Shown: positions 28,479-36,939 of the stretch, in pieces | How positions within the stretch are numbered: position 1 is the first letter of the stretch | Layout: every line of letters starts with the position of its first letter | Source: Methylomonas sp. ZR1 | Lineage (GTDB): Bacteria > Pseudomonadota > Gammaproteobacteria > Methylococcales > Methylomonadaceae | Reading direction: 5' to 3' | Assembly (NCBI RefSeq): GCF_013141865.1 | Contig: NZ_RCST01000001.1 | Span: forward strand, 2,728,001-2,792,000 | DNA: 64,000 nucleotides | Position numbers and translations under genes: made by a program | Notes under the pieces: model-generated | Database searches by the model: none | Told to the model about the DNA's origin: nothing | Seen by the model: only the letters and a program-made list of their open reading frames with translations

Positions 28479-29585
28479 TTACAGCATGGTTCTCTCCACC
28501 AACCAGAATGCGCCCATCAAACTGACCGCAATCGAACCGGCTTTCAAAAACTTCTCGGCCGTCTCTATCTTATTATTTAGCCACCAGATCATCGGCAACA
28601 CGATAGCCGCGACGGCGATTTGCCCGGTTTCTATGCCCAAGTTGAACGACAATAAAGGCAACAAAATCCCGGTATCGCCGGAAGAAATATCCATTTCCTG
28701 CAACACCCCGGCGAACCCAAAGCCGTGAATCAAACCGAAGCCGAAGGTCAGCCAATGCCGTCCCTTGGGATGATCGCCGCGGATGATGTTTTCCACACCC
28801 ACGTAAATAATCGTCGCGGCAATGAACGGCTCGACGAAACTGCTCGGCAGTTCAATCAGATTAAGCCCGGCGCAAGCCAGCGTGATGGAATGGGCGACGG
28901 TAAAGAACGTGATGATTTTCAAGGCCGGCCAAAAGCTGTGAGTGACCGCCAACAGTGCGAACAAAAACAGCAAATGATCGTAACCGGTGAGGATGTGCTC
29001 GATGCCCAGTTTAAAAAAATCGCCAAACGCCGCAAACGGAGCTTGGGGGGACTCCGCATCCGCGGCGTTGGCGATTGGTAAACTGATTTGATCGTCGTGT
29101 TTGCCCAGCATTTTTTCGCTGAGCGCTTTGCCGTTGGCGTCCCTGACCGTCAAATACTGCTGATGGCCGTCGGGCAGCAAAGCCAAAAACTTCGACTGCA
29201 CCAGCAAAGTGGTTTGCACCGGCCCCGCATAGTGCAGTTCCACCCGCGCATTATTTTGATCGTCAAAGCTGACCTGACCTGGTTCGCTGGGCAGAGCATC
29301 ATGGCTATCGATATTCACGCGCAGTTGCTCGGCCAATAGTTTGGCAATAGCCGGCTTGGCCGCTTCGCGCTCGGCTTCGGTCACCTCCGCGTCCAAATCG
29401 GCATCCATCGGCGCAAAGGCTTCGATGTCTTGTAAGGCGAAGGTCACCTTGGCATCGAGTTGCGCGGGTTTAATTGTCACATCCAAGGAGCTCAAGCCCG
29501 GTGGATGCGCGTAAACCCCGGCTGTTTGGCACATCAACAGCCCTACCATAAGCCCTCTTACCACGTTCAAAGTGAAAGATTTCAT
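28479..29585 (-). CDS. HupE/UreJ family membrane protein with exported N-terminal domain
   Basis: 368 residues. Signal peptide (1-26, ending GVYAH), then a periplasmic domain of about 160 residues with an acidic loop DADLDAEVTEAE resembling a divalent-cation site. The C-terminal HupE/UreJ membrane part (about 195-368) has six or seven helices. It carries the family motif GIEHILTGYDHLLFLFALL, then HSITL and FGFGLIHGFGFAG. HupE/UreJ proteins are linked to nickel or cobalt entry. It lies 9 bases after the TonB receptor gene, last in the NikR-headed run, which supports nickel or cobalt transport. Confidence 0.88.
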   Translation of the reverse strand: MKSFTLNVVRGLMVGLLMCQTAGVYAHPPGLSSLDVTIKPAQLDAKVTFALQDIEAFAPMDADLDAEVTEAEREAAKPAIAKLLAEQLRVNIDSHDALPSEPGQVSFDDQNNARVELHYAGPVQTTLLVQSKFLALLPDGHQQYLTVRDANGKALSEKMLGKHDDQISLPIANAADAESPQAPFAAFGDFFKLGIEHILTGYDHLLFLFALLAVTHSFWPALKIITFFTVAHSITLACAGLNLIELPSSFVEPFIAATIIYVGVENIIRGDHPKGRHWLTFGFGLIHGFGFAGVLQEMDISSGDTGILLPLLSFNLGIETGQIAVAAIVLPMIWWLNNKIETAEKFLKAGSIAVSLMGAFWLVERTML

Positions 29586-29594
29586 CAGGCTGTC

Positions 29595-31811
29595 CTAAAA
29601 ATTGACCGTGATGGTGCCGCGCACCATGCGTGGCTCGACCGGATGTTTCATCAGGCCAGACCCAGAAACACCGTTCGGATAGTTATATTCGTAGTTGTAG
29701 GCAATGTCGTTGCTTTGCGAACCGAGAATATTGAAAATGTCGATCTCGAGTTTGTATTGCTTTTGTTTATAACCCGCCCCCAAATTGACGATGTTGGTAT
29801 CGCCGGCCCAAACCTCGCCGGATTCATCCAGCGGCACGCTGCCGAAATGCCGAAAACGCAAGGTACCGAACAGGCCGTTGGGTGCTTCGATCAGAGCGCC
29901 GGCACTAATTACTCGACCCACGGAATTGGGGATGTACTTATTGGTCGCACCATCCGGGGCTTTGTTGAATTGCGCCGTGGTCAACGCATAGTCGGCGTCC
30001 AGCGTCAGCCATTCGGTGGGTTTGTAGTAATTGGTAAACTCGATACCGTAGCGTTGCGATTTACCATTCACTTCGGTCGTTCCGGCATCACCGACGAACA
30101 CCAGTTCTTCGCTGGATTGCAGCCACCACAAGGCAAAGGTGCTGTTCAAGCCGGGGATGATATTGGTGCGGGCGCCCACTTCGCCGCCGCGCGACCAGGC
30201 CGCCGGGCGGATGCGCGGACTGACCGCGTTGCCATCGGGGTCAAACTCGGTGCCGGTGACCGGATGCACTTGCAGCGTGGTGCCGCGCGCGTCGTTGGAG
30301 TGATAGCCGTAACCGATGTTCGCGAAGTATTCGGTGTTGTACCAGGGGCCGACTACCAGACTCAATTTCGGGCTGATCATGGCTTTGCCGCGGCTGCCGG
30401 AGTTGGCAGCGTTGGTCTCGGCCGTGCCGCTGCCACTGGCCAGAACCTCGACGTCATTATTAATGAAATCGCCGCGCAAACCGGCGATGGTGCGGACTTT
30501 ATCGTGCCAGTGGGTGGTGTTTTTGAAATAGGTGCCGACTGTGGTCACGCCGACATTACTCTTGCTGACGGTATTGACGATCTGCCGGGCTGTGGTTTCG
30601 TATAAACCTAAGTCCATGATCTGGTCGTTACGAAATTGCAGACCAATGCTGTTGTCCATTTCAAACCCGAACAGCTTGTTATAGCGGGTGTGTTCGAAAT
30701 GGCCGCCGGTTTGCACTCGGCGCTCGGTTTGCAGAATCTGGTCGCCGCCGGGACCGCGGGTGAAGCCGCTGAAATTGGAAAACAAACTCAAATCGGTGTA
30801 GACCGCGTAGATATTCGCGTCGTTTTTCCAGTTGCCGCCCTGGTTCCAGAAGCTGGCCGAGGCGCTATAACGGTTGCTCTCGCCGCCGTCGGTCGGGTCC
30901 ATGCTGCCGTACAGGCCGATGGCGCCGCTATCGATTGAGGCTTGCGGAATCTGGTTGGTGGCGGTCCAGCTATTGGTGTAAGCCTTGCCGTTAATCGCCA
31001 TGCCCCAGTCGCCGCGATCCAGCGTGTAGCGCAACTGGCCGTTGAATTTTTTCGAATCTTCCGGCACTTCCCAGACGCCGTTGTAGAGATTGAATTCGCC
31101 GGCATACAGCAAATCGCCGTCGCCGAGTTTATTGGAGTTGGCTACCAGCGTTCGGTAGTAATCAAACGAACCGGCGGTGAATTTGGTGATGCCTTTGTCC
31201 AGCCTGTCCATACTGAACATTTTGGCGTAACCAGCCGCCGAGAAGTCCCCGACTTCCGCGTAATACGGACCCTTGCCGTATTCGACTTTTTTCACCAGCT
31301 CCGGAATGATGCTGTTGATGTCCATATAACCTTGGCCGTGGGCGTGGGTAGTCATGTTCATCGGGATACCGTCGACATAAGTCGTAAAATCGGTACCGTG
31401 GTCCAGGTTAAAGCCGCGCAGAAAGTATTGGTTGGCCTTGCCGGAGCCGCTATGCTGGGTGGCGATGGCGCCGGGCACCACTTCGACCAATTCGCCGTTA
31501 CGCGAGAACGGCCGGTATTCGAATTGCTTCTGGCTGACTTCGCCTTGCGAGGCCGACGGTGCAATACCGATCAGATTCTTACCGCGGCCGTCTTCTTCCA
31601 CTTGCACCGCTTCCAGTTCTTCGGACTTTTCCGTCTTTTTAGCGGTTTTGGCTTTCTTTGCGCTCTGTCGCGAGGTTTCTTGCGCAGTTAGTTCGACAGA
31701 TTCCGCGTCGGCATTAGGTGCGGCGTTCAGATCCGCACAGGCCAGACCTAAAATAATTTCCAGGCCGATGACCAGGTGCTTCTTTTTGAAATAGGTATTG
31801 CAGGATTTCAT
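29595..31811 (-). CDS. TonB-dependent receptor, probable nickel/cobalt uptake
   Basis: 738 residues. An N-terminal signal or anchor is followed by a Lys/Thr-rich linker (about 48-65) and a TonB-box region LEAVQVEED. The plug (about 75-200) includes NQYFLRGFNLDHGTDFTTY and MTTHAHGQGYMDINSIIPE, a His-containing loop. The barrel ends in RGTITVNF. The ATG lies two bases after the stop of the upstream HupE gene, with GGAG nearby. TonB receptors next to hupE and nikR genes are known in predicted nickel regulons; the metal itself is inferred from context. Confidence 0.88.
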   Translation of the reverse strand: MKSCNTYFKKKHLVIGLEIILGLACADLNAAPNADAESVELTAQETSRQSAKKAKTAKKTEKSEELEAVQVEEDGRGKNLIGIAPSASQGEVSQKQFEYRPFSRNGELVEVVPGAIATQHSGSGKANQYFLRGFNLDHGTDFTTYVDGIPMNMTTHAHGQGYMDINSIIPELVKKVEYGKGPYYAEVGDFSAAGYAKMFSMDRLDKGITKFTAGSFDYYRTLVANSNKLGDGDLLYAGEFNLYNGVWEVPEDSKKFNGQLRYTLDRGDWGMAINGKAYTNSWTATNQIPQASIDSGAIGLYGSMDPTDGGESNRYSASASFWNQGGNWKNDANIYAVYTDLSLFSNFSGFTRGPGGDQILQTERRVQTGGHFEHTRYNKLFGFEMDNSIGLQFRNDQIMDLGLYETTARQIVNTVSKSNVGVTTVGTYFKNTTHWHDKVRTIAGLRGDFINNDVEVLASGSGTAETNAANSGSRGKAMISPKLSLVVGPWYNTEYFANIGYGYHSNDARGTTLQVHPVTGTEFDPDGNAVSPRIRPAAWSRGGEVGARTNIIPGLNSTFALWWLQSSEELVFVGDAGTTEVNGKSQRYGIEFTNYYKPTEWLTLDADYALTTAQFNKAPDGATNKYIPNSVGRVISAGALIEAPNGLFGTLRFRHFGSVPLDESGEVWAGDTNIVNLGAGYKQKQYKLEIDIFNILGSQSNDIAYNYEYNYPNGVSGSGLMKHPVEPRMVRGTITVNF

Positions 31812-31812
31812 C

Positions 31813-31875
31813 TCAGCTCCGGGAGGTATTTAGTAAAGTCGATGGGTGACGCGGAGCGCCGGCATGGTGTTGCAT
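31813..31875 (-). CDS. Possible internal start: 20-residue leader peptide before the TonB receptor
   Basis: In frame with the end of the long HupE gene, an ATG at 31875 follows GAGGAAG at a good distance and encodes MQHHAGAPRHPSTLLNTSRS. The stop (TGA) sits two bases before the receptor ATG. This could be a translational leader controlling the receptor gene, or merely an internal Met of the HupE extension. No direct evidence separates the two. Confidence 0.25.
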   Translation of the reverse strand: MQHHAGAPRHPSTLLNTSRS

Positions 31876-33249
31876 AAGGTCTTCCTCGATTTGCGTTATT
31901 GTTTTAGTTGTTATTGTTTTGGGGGTATTGCCTGGACCGAAATCGGTCGAATTTTCTAAACCGCGCGCTATGAGCCGTTGAACGCCGACAGCGCGAGAAT
32001 GAAACGGGAGGGATAAGCTTGCCGCGCAAAGCGCTGGCTTGGGGAGCAAAAACTGCTTGCTGGAAACCGCAGCCGCTAAAGCGTCCGGCTGTAATTCGTT
32101 AAATGATTGGGTAGTAAAATCGCCGGGAAGAGTGCTGGCGAAAGTCGGTTGAAGACGGGGCGCTTCAACAGTGGAAACCGGGGACTTGCGAAGAGTGAAA
32201 GAGGTGCTTACAACAAAGACATTCGGATAGGCTGGCGGCGATGTGCGACCGACGCCACTGCTGCACAATTGCGTACCCGGAGTATGATTGATGTCCGGAA
32301 ACAATTGCCTGAAGTGTAAGTTGCCCAGTGCTGCCAGACCATCGAAATCGACGATAGCCTTGAATAGCACCGACAGATTCTGCAAATAAGCGCTCAATGA
32401 AGCACTGAGCCCAAGGGTTTGACCGTCCGTAGCGCAAGCCTTTGTCGCCGAATATCCGGCCGGTCTGCCCAATGCCTGACTGCCTGAAACCGCATCATCC
32501 AGCCCCATCGCAGCTACTTGCCGCTCAAAAACAGACCGCTCGGCCAACGCTCCGGTATTGAATAAGTCCGTCCAGTTGCTCAACGCTGTTGAACTGGTGT
32601 TCTGGCTTAGCGTTGTAATGTTGCCGGTGTCGCTGACCATGGCGTCAGCGGCTCTGGTCATCGCCGCTTGCGAGAATAACAAAGTCAGCAAGCAGGTAAC
32701 GGTCAACACCACCAGCTTAGCGACCAGTATCCCGGCGCCGTGCAGCAACAGCGTCGCCAGCATAAAGCCCAGCGTGTAAGACAACAAACTAGCCGACGTG
32801 GATATTTCCTGGCCATGGGCAAAGCCGTGGAAAAACGCGAAAAAGGCGACGATAAAGACGTTGAGCTTGGCGCTGAAACGAATCTTGCGGGTAATCAGCA
32901 CGGCAAACACCGCGCAGGACAATAGGATGATGCCTTCGACGCTGGGAATCGTCAGCCCGGCCGCGCCGGCCAATCCGCCCAAACTCATCACGCCGACGAA
33001 GGCCAACGGCAACATCCAGATCGCTTGGCCGCGTAATTGCGCGGCCCAGATCCCCACCGCCAACATGGTCAGCAGGTGATCCCAGCCCCCCAAGGGATGA
33101 CTGAAACCATTGTTCCAACCGATATTGTCCAAACCGCCAAAAATATTGAGCAACGGAAATAACAACCCAAACGCCAAAGCCAGGCACGACGCGAGCCATA
33201 AACGGCTGCGGGCTGACTTTGTTAGCTTGGTTTGAAACTGAAATTGCAT
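31813..33249 (-). CDS. HupE/UreJ family permease with unusual 270-residue C-terminal extension
   Basis: 478 residues. The first 205 form a normal HupE: leader/TM1, GFSHPLGGWDHLLTMLAVGIW with the signature His and Asp, and FHGFAHGQE, about six helices. Typical HupE ends there. The frame stays open for another 270 residues without recognisable domains, rich in Ser, Thr, Leu and Pro. It stops two bases before the TonB receptor start. The distal part may be a true soluble tail, or an untranslated leader that happens to be open. An internal ATG with GAGGAAG lies near its end (31875). Gene two of the NikR-headed run. Confidence 0.75.
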   Translation of the reverse strand: MQFQFQTKLTKSARSRLWLASCLALAFGLLFPLLNIFGGLDNIGWNNGFSHPLGGWDHLLTMLAVGIWAAQLRGQAIWMLPLAFVGVMSLGGLAGAAGLTIPSVEGIILLSCAVFAVLITRKIRFSAKLNVFIVAFFAFFHGFAHGQEISTSASLLSYTLGFMLATLLLHGAGILVAKLVVLTVTCLLTLLFSQAAMTRAADAMVSDTGNITTLSQNTSSTALSNWTDLFNTGALAERSVFERQVAAMGLDDAVSGSQALGRPAGYSATKACATDGQTLGLSASLSAYLQNLSVLFKAIVDFDGLAALGNLHFRQLFPDINHTPGTQLCSSGVGRTSPPAYPNVFVVSTSFTLRKSPVSTVEAPRLQPTFASTLPGDFTTQSFNELQPDALAAAVSSKQFLLPKPALCAASLSLPFHSRAVGVQRLIARGLENSTDFGPGNTPKTITTKTITQIEEDLMQHHAGAPRHPSTLLNTSRS

Positions 33250-33414
33250 GAGATTTATCTGGGTTTATCGGTCTTAAAGCTCGATCTATGCGCCATGTGG
33301 GACAAAACGTAAAACCATCATACGATAGAAGTCACATTTTTTAAAATTATGAAGATTTAACAAAATATCTTATTATCTTCGCCAATAAACTGCTTGTGCC
33401 GCTAACTCGGGCCT

Positions 33415-33882
33415 TCAAGTACGCGGATGAAAGTGGCTGTGAGCATGATCGTGGTGACCATGCTGGTGATGCGACATTGCCATTTTCACCGGCACCAAGT
33501 TTAGCGATGCGTGGCGCACCCCGGTTTCGGCGGACATTTTGTCTGCCAGCGACCGAATTCGTTGAGTCATGCCGCGCAGGAACAAGGTTTCCATGCAGTC
33601 GTCGTGATCGAGATGAACATGCATGGACGACACGACCAGGTCGTGGGCGTCGTGTTGCAGGCTGGTTAGGCGTTCGGCTAAATTACGTTCGTGATGATTG
33701 TAGACATAGGAGAGCGTGGCGATGCTGTAGATGGCCTCATCCTTGCTGAGACGCTTGGTTTCGATTTCCTTGCGCAATAAATCGCGTACGGCTTCGGAAC
33801 GATTGGAGTAGCCGCGCGCCGCAATCCATTGATCGAATTCGGCGGCCAAATCGTCGTTGAGAGAGATGGTAAAACGTTCCAA
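33415..33882 (-). CDS. nikR: Nickel-responsive regulator NikR
   Basis: 155 residues from TTG 33882, supported by AGGAG seven bases upstream. The N-terminal ribbon-helix-helix (RFTISLNDDLAAEFDQWI to SEAVRDLLRKE) is followed by an ACT-like domain. The high-affinity nickel ligands of E. coli NikR are all present, shifted by one: His77, His88, His90 and Cys96 (in QHDAHD and HVHLDHDDC). A C-terminal tail after about 137 is very His-rich (HHQHGHHDHAHSHFH) and not part of standard NikR. It heads a minus-strand run of HupE, TonB receptor and HupE/UreJ and is divergent from the 34-36 kb cluster. Confidence 0.94.
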   Translation of the reverse strand: MERFTISLNDDLAAEFDQWIAARGYSNRSEAVRDLLRKEIETKRLSKDEAIYSIATLSYVYNHHERNLAERLTSLQHDAHDLVVSSMHVHLDHDDCMETLFLRGMTQRIRSLADKMSAETGVRHASLNLVPVKMAMSHHQHGHHDHAHSHFHPRT

Positions 33883-34010
33883 AGTCGGCTCCTGTCGTTA
33901 TTGTTATGGGATCGTCGATTATAACGCAAAGCCCTGATTCGCTGGCGTTTACACCGATATAGATACCCGCCGCACTGCCGGCGCGATTAAAACAACAAGA
34001 GGCATTTTTC

Positions 34011-34589
34011 ATGTCCGCGGGACATTACATACACGACAACTTCAGCAAACTCGTCATTCGCAGCCAAGTCGGTATTGCCTTAACACTGCTGTTGATATTA
34101 ACGGCTTCCGACTTTTGGTATCCGAGCGACTATAGCCTGAAGGCCGGCGTGCATGGCGTGAGCGCTATCCTCGCTGTCGTGGTCGGCACCTATCTTACCC
34201 ATCGTGCCATTCCGTTGATAAAAGGCATGCACGTCAGACTTGAATCGTTGCGCCTCTGGCTGCTGGCCGCCACCCTGCTAAATCTGGCCGGCGCGATTAG
34301 CGGGAACTGGATCTATATGCGCTACCGCGGTCAAGACGGCCCGCGCGACTGGATACTGGCTCATGTGCCGGCAATTCATAACGTGCTGATGGAATTCAAG
34401 GAATTCGTCTCGCTGTTCCCGTTTCCGCTGATGCTATTGGCAACCGCGACACTGTACTACTACGGCCTATCGATCCAAATGCGCCGCGACCTGACCCGCT
34501 TCGTCGGCATCACAATCCTGGTGTCATGGAGTTTTCTGATGATCGGCTTCGTGGTTGGCTTGGTACTGGCCAAACTGCGCTTTGTTTGA
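34011..34589 (+). CDS. Integral membrane protein of unknown function
   Basis: 192 residues with about five hydrophobic helices (VGIALTLLLILTASDFW, GVSAILAVVVGTYLT, LWLLAATLLNLAGAI, FPFPLMLLATATLYYYGL, ILVSWSFLMIGFVVGLVL). Conserved-looking His and Arg residues sit at helix ends (HRAIPLIKGMH, HVPAIHNVLMEF), compatible with haem or metal binding but unproven. First gene of a plus-strand cluster divergent from nikR by 128 bases, followed 11 bases later by the next membrane protein. I do not recognise the family. Confidence 0.75.
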   Translation: MSAGHYIHDNFSKLVIRSQVGIALTLLLILTASDFWYPSDYSLKAGVHGVSAILAVVVGTYLTHRAIPLIKGMHVRLESLRLWLLAATLLNLAGAISGNWIYMRYRGQDGPRDWILAHVPAIHNVLMEFKEFVSLFPFPLMLLATATLYYYGLSIQMRRDLTRFVGITILVSWSFLMIGFVVGLVLAKLRFV

Positions 34590-34600
34590 CGGGGACCCGC

Positions 34601-35020
34601 GTGATACATAATCAAAACCAAACCGATTCCAATAACGAGCCCCTCTATTCCGGGCCGGTGGTAGCGGCCAGCATGGCCCTATTACTGGCATTTTTGACCT
34701 TGATGGTCAGCCACCATATTTCGCGATTGTCGCCCGGCCTGGACAAGTTAGTGCATAGCTTCGGCTACTGGATTCCGGGGTCGCAAGGCAAAGGCCCGGA
34801 CGGCAGCATAGGCTCGTATACGGGCAAGGAAACCCTGGCTATCGGCGTCTGGTTATTAAGTTGGCTGGCATTTCATTTGCTCTGGCGCAAACAGGATTTG
34901 GATCTGACGACTTGGACCCGGGTTTTCGTCATTAGTCTAGCGGCGATAACCTTGGGCTTCTTTCACCCCTTATCCGATCCGCTGGTACTGTTCATCGCCG
35001 GCTTCTTCGGCCTGCCCTAA
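34601..35020 (+). CDS. Membrane protein of unknown function
   Basis: 139 residues from GTG 34601, which follows GGGGACC at a proper distance and begins after the previous stop; a longer frame would overlap the upstream gene by 64 bases. About three helices: VVAASMALLLAFLTLMVS (followed by HHISRL), ETLAIGVWLLSWLAFHLLW and VFVISLAAITLGFF. It sits between another membrane protein and a CopC-like protein, so it is probably part of an envelope complex. No family is recognised. Confidence 0.72.
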   Translation: MIHNQNQTDSNNEPLYSGPVVAASMALLLAFLTLMVSHHISRLSPGLDKLVHSFGYWIPGSQGKGPDGSIGSYTGKETLAIGVWLLSWLAFHLLWRKQDLDLTTWTRVFVISLAAITLGFFHPLSDPLVLFIAGFFGLP

Positions 35021-35029
35021 GGAAACTCC

Positions 35030-35419
35030 ATGCGTAAGCTTTTAAATCCATTCATCCCGGTGTTGCTGGCATTGGCCAGCCCAATTAGCCTTGCCGAAGG
35101 CGTGCTGTTAAAGTCCGACCCCAAAAATAACGCCGAAGTGACCGGTTTCGACGGCACGGTGAAATTCTGGTTCAGTGGTAACGTCGGCGAGCGTTCACCT
35201 TCGGTCGTGGTTGTCGATGCCCAAGGCAAGCGGGTCGACAACGGCGATGCCCGCCTAGTCCTCGGCGAACGTCATCGGCTAACCGCCACCACCCAAACAT
35301 TGCCGCCCGGCGCTTACGCCACCCGCTACCGGGTGATTACCGAAGACGGGCTAATCGTCAGCGGGGTTTCCAAATTTTCCATCGTCGCCGAATCGGCGCC
35401 CGGGGAGGCCAAACCATGA
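35030..35419 (+). CDS. CopC-like periplasmic protein lacking the usual copper ligands
   Basis: 129 residues with a signal peptide (1-22, ending SLA). The mature part has the CopC fold signature: LLKSDPKNNAEV at the start, VKFWFSGNV, VVDAQGKRVDNGD, LPPGAYATRYRVITEDG and VSGVSKFSIV. In copper-binding CopC the mature protein begins with His and the late motif reads DGH; here these are EG and DGL, so both histidine ligands are absent. It may be structural or bind something else. It overlaps the next gene by four bases. Confidence 0.82.
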   Translation: MRKLLNPFIPVLLALASPISLAEGVLLKSDPKNNAEVTGFDGTVKFWFSGNVGERSPSVVVVDAQGKRVDNGDARLVLGERHRLTATTQTLPPGAYATRYRVITEDGLIVSGVSKFSIVAESAPGEAKP

Positions 35420-36042
35420 TTCGTATCAGCCGACTTTCCGCTGCTTTATTGTTGTTCGCGACCGGCTTGCAACTGGCTATGGCATCGGTGCCTCTGGGTG
35501 GCAACCGCAAAGGCGCCAACGGCAGCTACGATCTTTACGGTTGCATGCTGACCAATGACTATTACGTGGTCAATTTTGCCGCCTACCAGATCGATCCTAA
35601 TCGTGCCAAGGACGACAAATCCGTACCTCAGGCCGAATGCGTCGATCTGCCGCGTGTCGGCAAAACTCAGATTGCGATCGATTTGCTGGATCTGGATGTA
35701 CGCAAGAAGCCGGTGGCATTGAAAATATTACGCGAAGACGGTCAATCCATCGCCGAATTACCGATGGCCGTGGTTAAGCAAGGCGTATTGACGACGACAG
35801 TGGATTTTAAAACGCCGGGTAAATACCAAGCAGTGTTGTTCGTAGAGGACAACGACTTGCATACGCCACCGGAGATCAGCGCGCTTCACATGCCTCTGAC
35901 CGTTGGTTTGCTTGTCGAACCAACGGCCGCTAGCGGCAATAGCCTATGGATTGTGGTGGGATTGCTGGGCGGATTGATAGCGCTGGCGGCCTACTTCGTA
36001 CCGCGCTGGCTAAAGCCCAATCCAGCTCATACACCGCGTTAA
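35416..36042 (+). CDS. Exported protein with C-terminal membrane anchor, unknown function
   Basis: 208 residues. A signal peptide (1-23) is followed by a periplasmic domain with two cysteines (YGCMLT and AECVDL) that could form a disulphide. The domain is beta-rich, including VALKILREDGQSIAELPM. A single C-terminal helix is SLWIVVGLLGGLIALAAYFV, with a short basic cytoplasmic tail. It overlaps the CopC-like gene by four bases and probably works with it. The family is not recognised. Confidence 0.75.
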   Translation: MIRISRLSAALLLFATGLQLAMASVPLGGNRKGANGSYDLYGCMLTNDYYVVNFAAYQIDPNRAKDDKSVPQAECVDLPRVGKTQIAIDLLDLDVRKKPVALKILREDGQSIAELPMAVVKQGVLTTTVDFKTPGKYQAVLFVEDNDLHTPPEISALHMPLTVGLLVEPTAASGNSLWIVVGLLGGLIALAAYFVPRWLKPNPAHTPR

Positions 36043-36189
36043 CCCCGATTTCGTCGCTCCGACCACAACGGGCCTGCCTGCCGTAACCACATGCTACGGG
36101 CCGAACGAAAAGATACCGGCGCGCCGCGCATGTCGCGACCGTCGGTAGTCAATAGCCTGCTTTCACTCTGTCTTGCAAAGGAACCCCCT

Positions 36190-36669
36190 ATGACACCGAT
36201 CCGATTTAAATCGACCATACTGGCCGCTTGCGTGTTATCGCTAACCGCCTGTGCCTCCCATCACCATCACGATGAACAGCACGCCGACGCCGGTTTCGTA
36301 CCAGGCCTGGGTGAAATCATGGCGCAAACCGCCACTCGCCACACCAAATTATGGTTTGCCGGTCAGGCCGAAAACTGGGCACTGGCGGCCTATGAAATCG
36401 ACGAACTGCACGAAGGGATGGAAGATGCCGGTAAGTACCACCCCACGCATAAGCAGATCAAACAAGCGATTCCGGAATTGATCGCCCAATATGTCGACCA
36501 GCCACTCACAGCGCTGGAACAAGCGATAAGCGCCAAAAACAAAGCTGAGTTTATTGCAAATTACGATAAGCTCACCGCTGGTTGCAACGCCTGCCACCAA
36601 GCCACCGAATTTGGCTTTAACGTGGTTCAACGCCCCAGTTTCAACCCCTTTGCCAACCAGGCTTTCTAA
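36190..36669 (+). CDS. Lipoprotein c-type cytochrome with His-rich N-terminus
   Basis: 159 residues from ATG 36190, preceded by AAAGGA; a longer in-frame start lacks a signal sequence at its N-terminus. The lipobox LTAC gives lipidated Cys21. It is followed at once by SHHHHDEQH, then a helical domain. One haem c site, CNACH, lies at about 132-136, near the C-terminus as in cytochrome c' type four-helix proteins. The length and late CxxCH fit that class, though Met or axial ligands cannot be assigned. It follows the CopC-like cluster by 147 bases. Confidence 0.8.
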   Translation: MTPIRFKSTILAACVLSLTACASHHHHDEQHADAGFVPGLGEIMAQTATRHTKLWFAGQAENWALAAYEIDELHEGMEDAGKYHPTHKQIKQAIPELIAQYVDQPLTALEQAISAKNKAEFIANYDKLTAGCNACHQATEFGFNVVQRPSFNPFANQAF

Positions 36670-36874
36670 CCAACAGTAAAAGCCAACTTCTGCCGTCGCC
36701 GGAGTTGGCACATTCGAATAACAGTGGGAGGTATCGGCGTTTTTTGACGTTCATTTTCTTGCCTATCCCCGTGTAAAACGACCCGTTATTTCTTCATCGC
36801 GCTATTTCTTCCGGCCGCTTAAATTGCCCACGCCGACCCAGTCGGCAGCGACTTCCGGTATTTTTCTTCCGCGC

Positions 36875-36900
36875 AAAAAAAAGGGCAGCCCAAGCTGCCC
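36875..36900 (-). terminator. Intrinsic terminator downstream of the helical periplasmic protein gene
   Basis: Stem GGGCAGC/GCTGCCC with a 4-base loop, followed on the minus strand by eight Ts. It ends the minus-strand transcript that runs through 36940-37308, and perhaps the whole run from 42.9 kb. Confidence 0.9.
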
Positions 36901-36939
36901 AAACTGCATACATGAAATATTTGTGTTGTCAAAATGCCA

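Noticed and set aside
33250..33414. Possible NikR operator: TCATAC at 33318 and TTATGA at 33347.
   Set aside because: The half-sites are in the wrong order and spacing for the known GTATGA-N16-TCATAC operator, although the stretch is AT-rich and surely holds the hupE promoter.
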